A program made the position numbers and the translations under genes. A model generated the notes under the pieces. That model saw only the letters and a list, made by a program, of their open reading frames with translations. It made no database searches and was not told the DNA's origin. From Kitasatospora sp. NA04385 (GTDB taxonomy: Bacteria; Actinomycetota; Actinomycetes; Streptomycetales; Streptomycetaceae), in assembly GCF_013364235.1 (NCBI RefSeq), contig NZ_CP054919.1:5946001-6010000 (forward strand): a DNA stretch of 64,000 nt. The letters are read 5' to 3'. Of the stretch, positions 41,340-51,941 are shown one piece after another (position 1 is the first letter of the stretch; each line of letters opens with the position of its first letter).

Positions 41340-42733
41340 TCAGGAGGCCTGGCTGACCGAGCTCATGTTGAAGTCGGACACCCGCACCGGCGGCATCGCG
41401 GTGCGGGTGAACCAGTCACCCCACTCGCGGGGCAGGCAGCGTTCGGTGCGGCCCACCTCGGTGATCCGGCCGAGCAGCTCGACCGGGGACTCGTTGAAGC
41501 GGAAGTTGTTGACGGCGCCGACCACCTCGCCGTCCTCGACCAGGTAGACGCCGTCCCGGGTGAGGCCGGTGAGCAGCAGGGACGCCGGGTCGACCTCGCG
41601 GATGTACCAGAGGCAGGTGAGCAGCAGGCCGCGCTCGGTGCGGGCGACCATCTCGTCCAGCGTCGGCGCGTCGGGGGCGGAGGTCTCCAGCACCAGGTTG
41701 TCGACCGGCGGGGTGAGCGGGAGGCCGGCCAGGCCCGCCGAGTGCCGGGTGGTCAGCAGGTGCGCGAGGCGGCCCTCGCGCAGCCAGTCGGTGGCGGCCA
41801 GCGGGGCGCCGTTGTCGAACACCGAGTCGTTCTCGCCCGAGGAGTGCGCCAGCACGAACGGCGCGGCCTGCAGGCCGGGCTCCGCCGGGTCCGAGCGCAG
41901 GGTCAGCGGCAACGGGCTGAGCCGCTCGCCGACCCGGGTGCCCCCTCCCGGCCGGGAGAAGACCGAGCGGCCCTCCACCGCGTCCCGCGCGCCGGACGAC
42001 CAGGACAGGTAGACCATCAGGTCGGCGACGGCCGAGGGCGGCAGCAGCGTCTCGTAGCGCCCGGCGGGCAGGTCGATCCGCTTGCGGCCCCAGCCGAGGC
42101 GCCGGGTCAGGTCGGTGTGCAGGGCGGTGACGTCGACGTCGGTGAAGTCCCGCGTCGCGGCGCCGGCCCAGGCGGAGCCGGACAGGTCGGCGGTCTTGGC
42201 GTTCAGCTCGACGGTGCCGGTGGGCTGATCGTGGCGCAGCCGCAGGCCGGTGGAGCTGCCCAGGTAGGAGGTGGTGCGCTCGTGCCGGGCGAAGCCGTAC
42301 AGCAGCTCGCCGCCCGCGCGGGCCCGGGCGAAGGCCTCGCCGAGGGCGGGCGCGAAGGAGGCGAACACGCCGATGTCGGTGGTCTCCGGGGCCTCGGTGA
42401 ACCGCGGATCGGCCGCCCGGCCCCCGATCAGCGGCTGGGCGTCCTCGGCGGGCTCGGCGGCCCGGGCGGCGGCCTCGGCGGCGCGCACCAGCCGCTCGAC
42501 CTCGTCGAGCGTGACGGCCTCCTGGGCGACCACGCCGGAGGCGGTGCCGGTGGCGCCGCGCACGGTGGAGACCACGGTGAGCCGGCGGCCGCGGGTGACG
42601 CCGTTGGTGGTCAGGCCGTTGCCGGCCCAGCGCAGGTTGGCGGTGGACTCCTCGTCGGCGATCACCACGCAGCCGTCGGCGCGGGAGAGTTCGAGGGCGC
42701 GTTCCACCAGCTCGTGGGGGTGCGTGGGGGACA

Positions 42734-42734
<1 letters not shown>
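41340..42734 (-). CDS. TldE/PmbA-like protein (metallopeptidase partner subunit)
   Basis: The 464-aa protein starts at the ATG (42734) that overlaps the upstream stop as TGATG. It has the PmbA/TldE fold (ADGCVVIADEESTANLRWAGN, GWGRKRIDLPAGRYETLLPPSAV, and NFRFNESPVELLG near the end) and lacks the HExxxH zinc motif of TldD. TldD and TldE form a heterodimer that trims unfolded peptides, for example in CcdA breakdown and in maturation of microcin B17. No peptide substrate gene is visible beside it. Confidence 0.9.
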
Positions 42735-44260
<1,526 letters not shown>

Positions 44261-44397
44261 CGGGCTCCCTGGGGTCGAGGGTCGGACGCGGCGGGCCGCC
44301 CCCGGCCGAGGGCGCACCCGCTCGCATCATCCCCGCCCGCAGGGCGTACGGCCAGCAAATATTCGCCGCGCCACCCTGACGGCCCGTCAGTGCCCGG

Positions 44398-45528
44398 TCA
44401 GGACAGGGCCTCCCACCAGCCGTCCAGCTCCGGCGGGTTGGCCACCTCCACCCGCTGCCCCGGCCGCGGCACCGCCAGCGGGACGCCCTGCGCCTTCGCC
44501 TCCGCCAGCAGCCGCTCCACCGGCTCCGCCCACGGGTGCGGCGCCAGGTTGAAGGTGCACCAGTGGATCGGCAGCAGCAGCCCGCCGCGCAGCTCCAGGT
44601 GCGCCCGCACCGCCTCCTCCGGGTTCAGGTGGATGTCCGCCCACGCGGCGTCGTACGCGCCGATCGCCATCAGCGCCGCGTCGAACGGGCCGTGCTGCTC
44701 GCCGATCCGGGCGAAGCCCTCGAAGTAGCCGGAGTCGCCGGTGAAGAACACCCGGTGCTCCGGGCCCGCCACCACCCAGGAGCCCCACAGCGTGGTGTTC
44801 CGGGCCAGGCTGCGGCCGGAGAAGTGGTGCGCCGCCGTCAGCGTCAGCGTCAACTCGCCCAGCGTGCAGGTCTCGTCCCAGTCCAGCTCGATGATCCGGT
44901 GCTCCGGCACGCCCCAGCGGCGCAGGTGGCCGCCGATGCCCAGCGGCACCGCGAACGGCGCCGACTGCAGCCGCACCAGCCGGCGCACCGTCGCCATGTC
45001 CAGGTGGTCGTAGTGGTCGTGCGAGATCAGCACCGCGTCCACCTGCGGCAGTTCGGCCAGCTCCACCGGCACCGGGTGCAGCCGCTTCGGGCCGGTCAGC
45101 CGCGAGGGCGAGCAGCGGTCCGACCAGATCGGGTCCACCAGCACCCGGCAGCCGTCCAGCTCCAGCAGCGCCGAGGCGTGCCCGAACCACGTCACCGCGA
45201 CGCCCCCGGACGCCCCGCCCGCCACCTCCGGCACCGCCAGCGGCACCGGGGCCACCGGCACCCGGCCCTCCTTGTCGAACAGCATCCGCCGCAGCGTCGC
45301 CCCGTCCGGCCGGCCCGGCGCCCCGGCCGCCACCTCGGACGGCGCGTTGTGGAACACCCCGTCGCGGTACTGCGGGGACGCCCGCACCCGCGGGTCCGAC
45401 GCGTCCGGCCGCCGCCCGAACTGGGCCGGCACCTCGCGCAGCGCCCACGCCGCCGCACCCGCCAGGGCCAGCGCCGCCAGCGCCGCCAGCCTGCGCCGGC
45501 CCGTCCGGCCAGGGTCTGCACCACTCAT
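44398..45528 (-). CDS. MBL-fold metallo-hydrolase (UlaG/NAPE-PLD-like) with signal anchor
   Basis: The 376-aa protein has a basic start and one N-terminal hydrophobic segment (about 12-31). The metallo-beta-lactamase domain shows VTWFGHASALLELDG (about 110-124), the zinc motif SHDHYDHLD (HxHxDH), and later FFTGDSGY and LPIHWCTF. The order follows the NAPE-phospholipase D/UlaG branch. It may be an extracytosolic or membrane-attached phosphodiesterase or lactonase. The ATG at 45528 gives a normal anchor; a longer frame upstream is not supported. It diverges from fabG. Confidence 0.85.
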   Translation of the reverse strand: MSGADPGRTGRRRLAALAALALAGAAAWALREVPAQFGRRPDASDPRVRASPQYRDGVFHNAPSEVAAGAPGRPDGATLRRMLFDKEGRVPVAPVPLAVPEVAGGASGGVAVTWFGHASALLELDGCRVLVDPIWSDRCSPSRLTGPKRLHPVPVELAELPQVDAVLISHDHYDHLDMATVRRLVRLQSAPFAVPLGIGGHLRRWGVPEHRIIELDWDETCTLGELTLTLTAAHHFSGRSLARNTTLWGSWVVAGPEHRVFFTGDSGYFEGFARIGEQHGPFDAALMAIGAYDAAWADIHLNPEEAVRAHLELRGGLLLPIHWCTFNLAPHPWAEPVERLLAEAKAQGVPLAVPRPGQRVEVANPPELDGWWEALS

Positions 45529-45782
45529 CGCGTCCGCTCCGATCGGCTCGCTCCGCGTCGGCGCCCCGGACTCTCCGGAGCACCCTCGGGGCAACGCCCG
45601 CCACCGGCCCGGCGTTCCCCCGCCCCGCCGCACCCCCGTTGTGGGGATACGACAGTTCTCGCCGGACGCCCCTGTGGGAGGCCGCTTCGCCCGAGCTCGC
45701 ACCCTACCGATAGCGTCGCTGGTGGCTGCCCGCGCAGCCGGGCACGCACACCGGACGCACGTCGAGAGAATGAGGTGGACCT

Positions 45783-46502
45783 TTGAGCCGCTCGGTACTG
45801 GTCACCGGAGGAAACCGGGGCATCGGTCTGGCGATCGCCCAGAGCTTCGCCGAGGCGGGCGACAAGGTCGCCATCACCAGCCGGGGCGGCGAGGTCCCGG
45901 CGGAACTCGCCAAGTACGACGTCCTCGCCGTGCGGGCGGACATCACCGACGCCGCGCAGGTCGACGCCGCCTTCACCGAGATCGAGGCCGCCCACGGCCC
46001 GGTCGAGGTCCTGGTCGCCAACGCGGGCATCACCAAGGACACCCTGCTGCTGCGCATGTCCGAGGAGGAGTTCACCTCCGTCCTGGACACCAACCTCACC
46101 GGCGCCTTCCGGGTGGTCAAGCGCGCCGCCGCGAAGATGCTGCGCGCCCGCAAGGGCCGGGTCGTGCTGATCTCCTCCGTCGTCGGCCTCAGCGGCTCCG
46201 CCGGGCAGGCCAACTACGCCGCCTCCAAGTCCGGCCTGGTCGGCTTCGCCCGCTCCCTCGCCCGCGAACTCGGTTCGCGCAACATCACCGTCAACGTGGT
46301 GGCGCCCGGCTTCGTCGACACCGACATGACCGCCGTGCTCAGCGAGGAGCGCCGCAAGGAGATCGTCTCCGGCGTCCCGCTGGGCCGCTACGCCGCCCCC
46401 GCCGAGATCGCCTCGGCCGTGCGGTTCCTGGCCTCCGACGAGGCCGCGTACATCTCTGGAGCCGTCATTCCCGTCGACGGCGGATTGGGCATGGGTCACT
46501 GA
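45783..46502 (+). CDS. fabG: 3-oxoacyl-ACP reductase FabG (TTG start)
   Basis: The 239-aa SDR enzyme has TGGNRGIGLAIAQ (about 8-20), NAGITKD, the catalytic Ser in LISSVVG, and Tyr/Lys in QANYAASKSGL. It reduces 3-oxoacyl-ACP in fatty-acid synthesis. The start is TTG at 45783, 6 nt after GAGGTGG; no in-frame ATG or GTG gives a full N-terminus. It is followed two bases later by fabI. In S. coelicolor the corresponding pair is, as I recall, SCO1815-SCO1814. Confidence 0.93.
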   Translation: MSRSVLVTGGNRGIGLAIAQSFAEAGDKVAITSRGGEVPAELAKYDVLAVRADITDAAQVDAAFTEIEAAHGPVEVLVANAGITKDTLLLRMSEEEFTSVLDTNLTGAFRVVKRAAAKMLRARKGRVVLISSVVGLSGSAGQANYAASKSGLVGFARSLARELGSRNITVNVVAPGFVDTDMTAVLSEERRKEIVSGVPLGRYAAPAEIASAVRFLASDEAAYISGAVIPVDGGLGMGH

Positions 46503-46504
46503 CC

Positions 46505-47272
46505 ATGACTGGAATTCTCGAAGGCAAGCGCATCCTGATCACCGGCGTGCTGATGGAGTCCTCCATCGCCTTCCACACCGCGAAGCTCGCGCAGGAGCAG
46601 GGCGCCGAGATCATCCTCACCGCCTTCCCCCGGCCCAGCCTCACCGAGCGGATCGCCAAGAAGCTCCCCCGCCCCGTCAAGGTCCTGGAGCTCGACGTCT
46701 CCAACGCCGAGCAGCTGGCCGGCATCGCCGACCAGGTCCGCGAGCACCTGCCCACCCTCGACGGCATCGTCCACTCGATCGGCTTCGCGCCGCAGGACGC
46801 GCTCGGCGGCAACTTCCTCGACACCCCGTGGGAGTCCGTCGCCACCGCGATGCACGTCTCCGCGTACTCCTTCAAGTCGCTCACCACGGCGCTGCTCCCG
46901 CTCATGCAGGACGGCGGCTCGGTGGTCGGCCTGACCTTCGACGCGCAGTTCGCCTGGCCGCAGTACGACTGGATGGGCCCGGCGAAGGCCGCCCTGGAGT
47001 CCACCAACCGGTACCTGGCCCGCTACCTGGGCTCGCGCGACATCCGCTGCAACCTGGTCTCGGCCGGTCCGATCGGGTCGATGGCCGCGAAGTCCATCCC
47101 CGGCTTCCCGGACCTCGCCGCGACCTGGGACTCCCGCTCCCCGCTCAAGTGGGACCTCACCGACCCGGAGCCGGCCGGCCGCGGCGTCGTCGCGCTGCTG
47201 AGCGACTGGTTCCCGAAGACCACCGGCGAGATCGTCCACGTCGACGGCGGTCTGCACGCGATCGGCGCGTAA
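46505..47272 (+). CDS. fabI: NADH-dependent enoyl-ACP reductase FabI (InhA type)
   Basis: The 255-aa protein has the FabI/InhA features: KRILITGVLMESSIAFHTA with the insertion typical of the family, IGFAPQDALGGNF, LTFDAQFAWPQYDWMGPAKAALES (catalytic Tyr and Lys), and the C-terminal DGGLHAIGA. It catalyses the last reduction step of fatty-acid elongation and is the likely target of isoniazid- or triclosan-type inhibitors. It forms a two-gene operon with fabG and ends at a strong terminator. Confidence 0.95.
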   Translation: MTGILEGKRILITGVLMESSIAFHTAKLAQEQGAEIILTAFPRPSLTERIAKKLPRPVKVLELDVSNAEQLAGIADQVREHLPTLDGIVHSIGFAPQDALGGNFLDTPWESVATAMHVSAYSFKSLTTALLPLMQDGGSVVGLTFDAQFAWPQYDWMGPAKAALESTNRYLARYLGSRDIRCNLVSAGPIGSMAAKSIPGFPDLAATWDSRSPLKWDLTDPEPAGRGVVALLSDWFPKTTGEIVHVDGGLHAIGA

Positions 47273-47301
47273 GCGCTCCGCTCCGAGCTGCTCCACCGAC
47301 G

Positions 47302-47342
47302 GGCGCGGCCGTCCCCTCCGGGGGCGGCCGCGCCTTCGCTTT
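47302..47342 (+). terminator. Terminator after fabI
   Basis: A 15-bp stem with one G-T pair (47302-47316 with 47320-47334), TCC loop, followed by TTCGCTTTT, a rare T-rich tail for this genome. It is 30 bp after the fabI stop. Confidence 0.85.
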
Positions 47343-47601
47343 TCCGCCTCCAGGGGCCCGCTGAGAACGGCGGGAGGCGCCATCAGGGGCCCGGGGAACG
47401 GCGGGTCCGTGCTGCTGGCGGCCGGAGCCCATCGGCGTGTCCGTGCTGCTGCGTGTCCTGAACAGAACCCGAAGCCGATGCGCGCCACGGCAGTGCACCG
47501 CCAGCAGCCTCGGCCTCGCCGTTCCCCGAGCCCCCGGCGGGGCCTCTCGCCGTTCCCCGAGCCCCCGGTGAGGCTCTCCCGAGCCCCTGGTTTCTGCCCC
47601 G
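47343..47601. repeat. Intergenic region with a 22-bp direct repeat
   Basis: Between the fabI terminator and the GntR gene there is no supported gene. A 22-bp direct repeat, beginning TCGCCGTTCCCCGAGCCCCC, occurs at 47516-47537 and 47547-47568 (31-bp period), with a degenerate third copy of its core near 47578-47592. A GTCCGTGCTGCTG string also occurs twice near 47404 and 47438. Confidence 0.6.
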
Positions 47602-48273
47602 CTAGGGGTTCTTCCGGCAGAAGCCGATGGCGCGGCCCGCCTCCTCGGCGGCCGCCTCCGGGTCGCCGGCCCGGATCGCGGCGAGGATCGCGGCGTGCGG
47701 GACCCAGCGGTGGGGGAGCAGGTCGGGGCCGACGTCGTGGCGCAGGTGGGCGCGCAGGACTTCGCCGAGGTCGGCGTAGACGGCGGCCAGCACGTCGTTG
47801 TGGGCGGCGGCGACCACCGCCTGGTGGAACGCGGCGTCGGCCTGGATGAAGTCCTCCGGGACGCCGGCGTGCCAGGCCGCGTCCCGGCGTTCCAGGGCGG
47901 CGTCGAGCAGTTCGAGGTCGCGCGGGGTGCGGCGGAGGGCCGCGAAACCCGCGGCGGAGGTCTCCAGGGTGGAGCGCAGCTCGGCGACCTGGTCCTGGTC
48001 GGCGTCGGCGAAGCGGCGGTGCATGACGCCCGCGAGCTCGCTGGTGGCCAGCACGTAGGTGCCGGAGCCCTGGCGGATGTCGAGCAGCCCGTTGTGGGCG
48101 AGGGCGCGGACGGCCTCGCGGACGGTGTTGCGGGCGACGCCGAGCTGGTCGACGAGCTCCGCTTCGGTGGGGATGCGTGATCCCACCGGCCACTCGCCGG
48201 AGGTGATCTGGGCCCGGAGCTGGGCGATCACCTGGTCGGAGAGCGGGGTGCGGCGAGTGGTCGACAGCGCCAA
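47602..48273 (-). CDS. GntR-family regulator, FadR/FCD subfamily
   Basis: The 223-aa protein has a winged-helix domain (about 10-75, with IPTEAELVDQLGVARNTVREAVRALAHNGLLDIRQGSGTYV) and an all-helical FCD domain (about 85-220). The FCD metal and ligand residues appear in DFIQADAAFHQAVV and LPHRWVPHAAILAAI. Such proteins sense small organic acids. It diverges from the MFS gene with 80 bp between, so that promoter region probably holds its operator. A direct repeat reading about CATGATTCTATGATT lies just before the MFS start. Confidence 0.9.
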   Translation of the reverse strand: MALSTTRRTPLSDQVIAQLRAQITSGEWPVGSRIPTEAELVDQLGVARNTVREAVRALAHNGLLDIRQGSGTYVLATSELAGVMHRRFADADQDQVAELRSTLETSAAGFAALRRTPRDLELLDAALERRDAAWHAGVPEDFIQADAAFHQAVVAAAHNDVLAAVYADLGEVLRAHLRHDVGPDLLPHRWVPHAAILAAIRAGDPEAAAEEAGRAIGFCRKNP

Positions 48274-48341
48274 GGCGGGTGTGCTCCTTCTGTGGTCTAC
48301 GTCATCAGGATACCGGGGTGCGGCGAGTCATCCCATGATTC

Positions 48342-48347
48342 TATGAT
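48342..48347 (+). promoter_or_regulatory. Leaderless-type -10 of the MFS transporter gene
   Basis: TATGAT is followed after 6 nt by the ATG at 48354. It lies in the 80-bp space shared with the divergent GntR-family gene, so a bound regulator would cover it. Confidence 0.6.
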
Positions 48348-48353
48348 TACGCC

Positions 48354-49664
48354 ATGCCTACCGCCGCAGACCCCTCCGCCACCGAGACCGGGAGCCGTCC
48401 GCCCGCCACTCCGTCCGCCGCCACTCCGCCCCCTGCCACGACCCCCCGCCCGGCCCCCGCGGCCCCGGCCCGCAACGCCGCGGCCGTCCTGCTCGCCGTC
48501 GCGGTGGCCGCCGCCGCGGTGAACCTGCGCCCCGTGGTGACCAGCCTGGGCGCGCTGCTCGACCCGGTCCGCGAGGGCTTGGGGATGAACGCCACCACGG
48601 CCGGGCTGCTGGCCGCGGTCCCGCCGCTGTGCTTCGCCCTGCTGGGCGTCTGCGCGCCCGCCCTGGCCCGCCGGATCGGCCCGATCGCCGTGGTCGCGGC
48701 CGCCATGGCGGCGATCGCGACGGGCGTGCTGGCCCGCTCGTTCACCGGCTCCGCCGCGGTGTTCCTGCTGCTGACCGCGCTGGCGCTGGCCGGGGTGGCG
48801 CTGGCCAACGTGCTGCTGCCGGTGGTGATCAAGCGGTACTTCCCGGACCGGGTCGCGCCGATGATCGGCCTCTACTCGATGGCGCTGTCGGTGGGCACCT
48901 CGCTGGCCGCCGCCACCACCGTCCCGCTGACCGACGCGATGGGCGGCAGCTGGCGGCTCGGCCTGGGCGTCTGGGGCCTGCTCGCGCTGGCCGCGCTGGC
49001 GGTCTGGCTGGTGGTGCTGTTCCTGCGCCGGGAGCGGCCCGGCACCACCCCGGCGGCCCCGGCGGCCGCGGCGGAGAAGCTGCCGATCCTGCGCAGCCGC
49101 ACCGCGTGGGCGCTGGCCGCGTTCTTCGGCCTCCAGTCGACCAGCGCGTACGGCGCGATGGGCTGGCTGCCGAAGATCTACCACGACGCCGGGGTGTCGG
49201 AGTCCGCGTCCGGCGTGCTGCTGGCCGTGGTGATGGCGGTCAGCGTGCCGGTCTCCTTCCTGCTGCCGAACCTGGCGGCCCGGCGCGGCGACCAGCGGCT
49301 GTACGTGGTGGTGCTCGGCCTGTGCGGCATCGCCGGCTTCCTCGGGCTGATGCTCGCGGCCGGCACCGTGCCGTGGCTGTGGGCGGTCCTGGTCGGCCTG
49401 TCGATGTGCGCGTTCCCGCTGGCGCTGACCATGCTCGGCCTGCGCGCCCGCACCCCGGGCGGGGTGGCCCAGCTGTCGGCGTTCGCGCAGAGCCTGGGCT
49501 ACCTGATCTCCATCCCGGGCCCGATCCTGATGGGCGCGCTCTACCAGAGCACCGGTCAGTGGTACCTGCCGCTCGGCCTGCTGGCGCTGCTGCTGGTGCC
49601 GCAGATGCTGGTCGGACTGCGGGCGGCCAGGGCCCGGCACATCGAGGACGAGGCCGTCCGTTAG
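48354..49664 (+). CDS. CynX/NimT-family MFS transporter
   Basis: The 436-aa protein has a disordered Pro/Ala/Thr start (1-40) and 12 membrane helices. The first helix region reads AVNLRPVVTSLGALLDPVREGLGM, which with LARRIGP marks the CynX/NimT branch of the major facilitator superfamily (cyanate, 2-nitroimidazole). The neighbouring FCD-type regulator and the 40-aa SGM_5486-like protein downstream are known companions of this transporter type in Streptomyces. The substrate is unknown. Its TAG stop is part of the next gene's -10. Confidence 0.88.
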   Translation: MPTAADPSATETGSRPPATPSAATPPPATTPRPAPAAPARNAAAVLLAVAVAAAAVNLRPVVTSLGALLDPVREGLGMNATTAGLLAAVPPLCFALLGVCAPALARRIGPIAVVAAAMAAIATGVLARSFTGSAAVFLLLTALALAGVALANVLLPVVIKRYFPDRVAPMIGLYSMALSVGTSLAAATTVPLTDAMGGSWRLGLGVWGLLALAALAVWLVVLFLRRERPGTTPAAPAAAAEKLPILRSRTAWALAAFFGLQSTSAYGAMGWLPKIYHDAGVSESASGVLLAVVMAVSVPVSFLLPNLAARRGDQRLYVVVLGLCGIAGFLGLMLAAGTVPWLWAVLVGLSMCAFPLALTMLGLRARTPGGVAQLSAFAQSLGYLISIPGPILMGALYQSTGQWYLPLGLLALLLVPQMLVGLRAARARHIEDEAVR

Positions 49665-49667
49665 GCT
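49662..49667 (+). promoter_or_regulatory. -10 element made partly from the MFS stop codon
   Basis: TAGGCT begins with the TAG stop of the MFS gene (49662-49664) and is followed after 7 nt by the ATG at 49675. This is an ideal leaderless spacing, so the small gene may have its own start in addition to readthrough from the transporter mRNA. Confidence 0.6.
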
Positions 49668-49674
49668 CGACGGC

Positions 49675-49797
49675 ATGCCGGTACTGGACCCCAACCCGCA
49701 GGGCGGGCAGAAGAAGCTGCTGCAGATGCTCGGCCTGATCGCCGCCATCGTGGTCGTCATCGCGATCGTCGCGAGCTTCGCGAACGCGATGGGCTGA
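49675..49797 (+). CDS. 40-aa SGM_5486-like transporter-associated membrane protein
   Basis: The 40-residue protein MPVLDPNPQGGQKKLL... has one strongly hydrophobic helix (about 18-36, LGLIAAIVVVIAIVASFAN). The N-terminal PVLDPNPQGGQKKLLxMLG pattern matches the SGM_5486 family, named for its place beside MFS transporters in Streptomyces. It probably binds the transporter. It begins 10 nt after the transporter stop, is preceded by a leaderless-type -10, and is followed by a strong terminator. Confidence 0.85.
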   Translation: MPVLDPNPQGGQKKLLQMLGLIAAIVVVIAIVASFANAMG

Positions 49798-49817
49798 GCC
49801 GCCGCCCGGGGCGGGTT

Positions 49818-49855
49818 CGGGGAAGCTGCCACCCCTGCGGGTGGCAGCTTCCCCG
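49818..49855 (+). terminator. Hairpin terminator after the transporter pair
   Basis: A perfect 17-bp stem (49818-49834 with 49839-49855) around CTGC, 21 bp after the small gene. Confidence 0.85.
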
Positions 49856-49897
49856 AGCACGCGACCCGGCGGCGGTTTTCTGCGAAGCTCTAGGGGT

Positions 49898-50425
49898 ATG
49901 AGCGCCGACACCCCCCGTAGGATCATCGTCCTCCGCCACGCCCGGGCCGACTGGCCCAACCAGGTCAGCGACCACGACCGCCCGCTCGCCGACCGCGGCC
50001 GCGGCCAGGCCACCGACGCGGGCCGCTGGCTGGCGGACTCCGGGGTCAACCCCGACCACGTGCTGTGCTCCACCGCGCTGCGGACCAGGGAGACCTGGAA
50101 GCTGGTCGCCCACGAGCTGCCCAAGCGGGCCCGCCGGACGGTCTACGAGGACCGGGTGTACGAGGCCCAGCCCGGCCGGCTGATCGAGGTCATCCAGGAG
50201 ACCCCCGACGAGCACGCCGACCTGCTGCTGGTCGGCCACAACCCCGGCGTGCTCGGCCTCACCCAGGTGCTGGCCGGCGACGAGGGCGACACCGAGGCGC
50301 TCAACCGGCTGCGGCTGAACGGCTTCCCGCCCGCCGCGGTGGCGGTGCTCAGCTTCGAGGGCCCGTGGAAGCTGGTCGAGCCCGGCGTTGCCCGGCTCGA
50401 CTCGTACTTCATGCCGCAGGACTGA
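49898..50425 (+). CDS. SixA-like histidine phosphatase
   Basis: The 175-aa protein belongs to the histidine phosphatase (phosphoglycerate mutase) superfamily: IIVLRHARADW (about 10-20, RHG-type motif as RHA, catalytic His), LCSTALRTRETW (second Arg), and LLLVGHNPGVLGL (second His). This short form is SixA-like, a phosphohistidine or small phosphoester phosphatase in the cytosol. The ATG at 49898 gives the normal N-terminus; no clear ribosome site is present. Confidence 0.88.
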   Translation: MSADTPRRIIVLRHARADWPNQVSDHDRPLADRGRGQATDAGRWLADSGVNPDHVLCSTALRTRETWKLVAHELPKRARRTVYEDRVYEAQPGRLIEVIQETPDEHADLLLVGHNPGVLGLTQVLAGDEGDTEALNRLRLNGFPPAAVAVLSFEGPWKLVEPGVARLDSYFMPQD

Positions 50426-50459
50426 CCCGGTGCCGCAGGGCTGAGCGGCGGCGGAACCG

Positions 50460-50499
50460 ACGAGGGGGGCCGGGACCCGCGCGGGTCCCGCCCCCCTCG
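50460..50499. terminator. Hairpin between convergent sixA-like and serB genes
   Basis: A long stem of about 19 bp with one bulged C (50461-50480 with 50481-50499) lies between the two stop codons. It would serve both strands. Confidence 0.8.
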
Positions 50500-50510
50500 T
50501 CGTCGTCCGG

Positions 50511-51773
50511 TCAGTCGCCGGTGGGCGCGCCGTCCAGCTGGTCGGCGGCCTCGACCTCCTCGCGGGTCACCCCGAGCAGGTACAGCACGGTGTCCAGGAA
50601 CGGCACGTTCACGGCGGTGTCGGCCTGCTCGCGGACCACCGGCTTGGCGTTGAACGCGACGCCCAGCCCGGCCGCGTTCAGCATGTCGAGGTCGTTGGCG
50701 CCGTCGCCGATCGCCACCGTCTGCTCCAGCGGCACCCCGGCCCGCTCGGCGAACCGGGCCAGCCAGCGCGCCTTGCCCGCCCGGTCGACGATCTCGCCGG
50801 TCACCCGGCCGGTGAACTTCCCGCCCTCGACCTCCAGGGTGTTGGCGGCCGCGAAGTCCAGGCCCAGGCGCTCCACCAGGTGGTCGGTGACCTGGGTGAA
50901 GCCGCCGGAGACGATCGCCACCTGGTAGCCGAGCCGCTTCAGGGTGCGGATCAGCGTCCGGGCGCCCGGGGTCAGCCGGACCTCGGAGCGGACCTTCTCG
51001 GTGACCGCGGCGTCCAGCCCGGCCAGCAGTGCCACCCGGGCGCGCAGCGACTCGGCGAAGTCCAGCTCGCCGCGCATCGCCTGCTCGGTGACCGCCGCGA
51101 CCTGCTCCTCGCAGCCCGCGTGGGCCGCGAACAGCTCGATCACCTCGTCCTGGATCAGGGTGGAGTCCACGTCCATCACGATCAGGCGCTTGGCCCGCCG
51201 GTGCAGGCCCGACCGGACCACCGCGACGTCCACCCGCTGGGCGGCCGCCTCCGGCGCCAGCACCCCGCGCAGCTCCTCGGTGGGAACGCCCGAGATGGTC
51301 AACTCCACCGCCGTCACCGGGTACTTGGCGAGGCGGAAGACCCGGTCGATGTTGCCGCCGACCTCCGACACCCGGGCCGACAGCGCCGCCACCGCGGCCG
51401 CCGTCAGCGGGTGGCCGAGCACCGTCACGTGCGAACGGCCCTCGCCGCGCGAACGGTTGTCGCCGGTGCCCGAGATGATCTCGGCCTGGAGCTTGTGCTC
51501 CTCCGCCCAGCGGTGCACCGTCACCCGCAGCGCGCCCTCCGCGCCCGGCGCGGCCGGGGGAGTGACCAGCGCGCACAGCGTTATCCGGCCACGGGTGACC
51601 ACCTGCTCGATGTCGATCACCTCGACGCCGAAGCCGGCGAGCCGGTCGAACAGGCCGGCGGTGATCCCGGGGCGGTCCTTGCCGAACACCTTGACCAGCA
51701 GCGTGCGCTCGGCGTCGGTGCTCACGGGCGGGGCGGCGGAAAGGGCCTGAGCGGCCTGATCGGTTGCGTTCAT
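50511..51773 (-). CDS. serB: Phosphoserine phosphatase SerB with ACT-type domains
   Basis: The 420-aa enzyme has N-terminal ACT-like regulatory modules (about 22-190; ERTLLVKVFGKDRPGITAGLFDRLAG) and a HAD phosphatase domain (about 195-400) with the nucleophile Asp201 in VMDVDSTLI, SGGF, and GDGANDLDMLNAAG. It makes L-serine from phosphoserine. ACT domains imply feedback by serine or another amino acid. The ATG at 51773 follows GGGGGG. It converges with the sixA-like gene. Confidence 0.94.
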   Translation of the reverse strand: MNATDQAAQALSAAPPVSTDAERTLLVKVFGKDRPGITAGLFDRLAGFGVEVIDIEQVVTRGRITLCALVTPPAAPGAEGALRVTVHRWAEEHKLQAEIISGTGDNRSRGEGRSHVTVLGHPLTAAAVAALSARVSEVGGNIDRVFRLAKYPVTAVELTISGVPTEELRGVLAPEAAAQRVDVAVVRSGLHRRAKRLIVMDVDSTLIQDEVIELFAAHAGCEEQVAAVTEQAMRGELDFAESLRARVALLAGLDAAVTEKVRSEVRLTPGARTLIRTLKRLGYQVAIVSGGFTQVTDHLVERLGLDFAAANTLEVEGGKFTGRVTGEIVDRAGKARWLARFAERAGVPLEQTVAIGDGANDLDMLNAAGLGVAFNAKPVVREQADTAVNVPFLDTVLYLLGVTREEVEAADQLDGAPTGD

Positions 51774-51941
51774 GGTGCCCCCCACGCTACCGGGCCCGGC
51801 CCCGCCCCGACCGCGGGCGTCCGCGGGGTAAGACGCCCGCCGGAACGTCCCGTCACGGCCCCGACCCGGTTGCCGGGGGGTCACAGAACAGCGGCCCGAC
51901 TTCCGAGTACACCGGGGGGGCTGGAATGATCCCCCTGTCAG

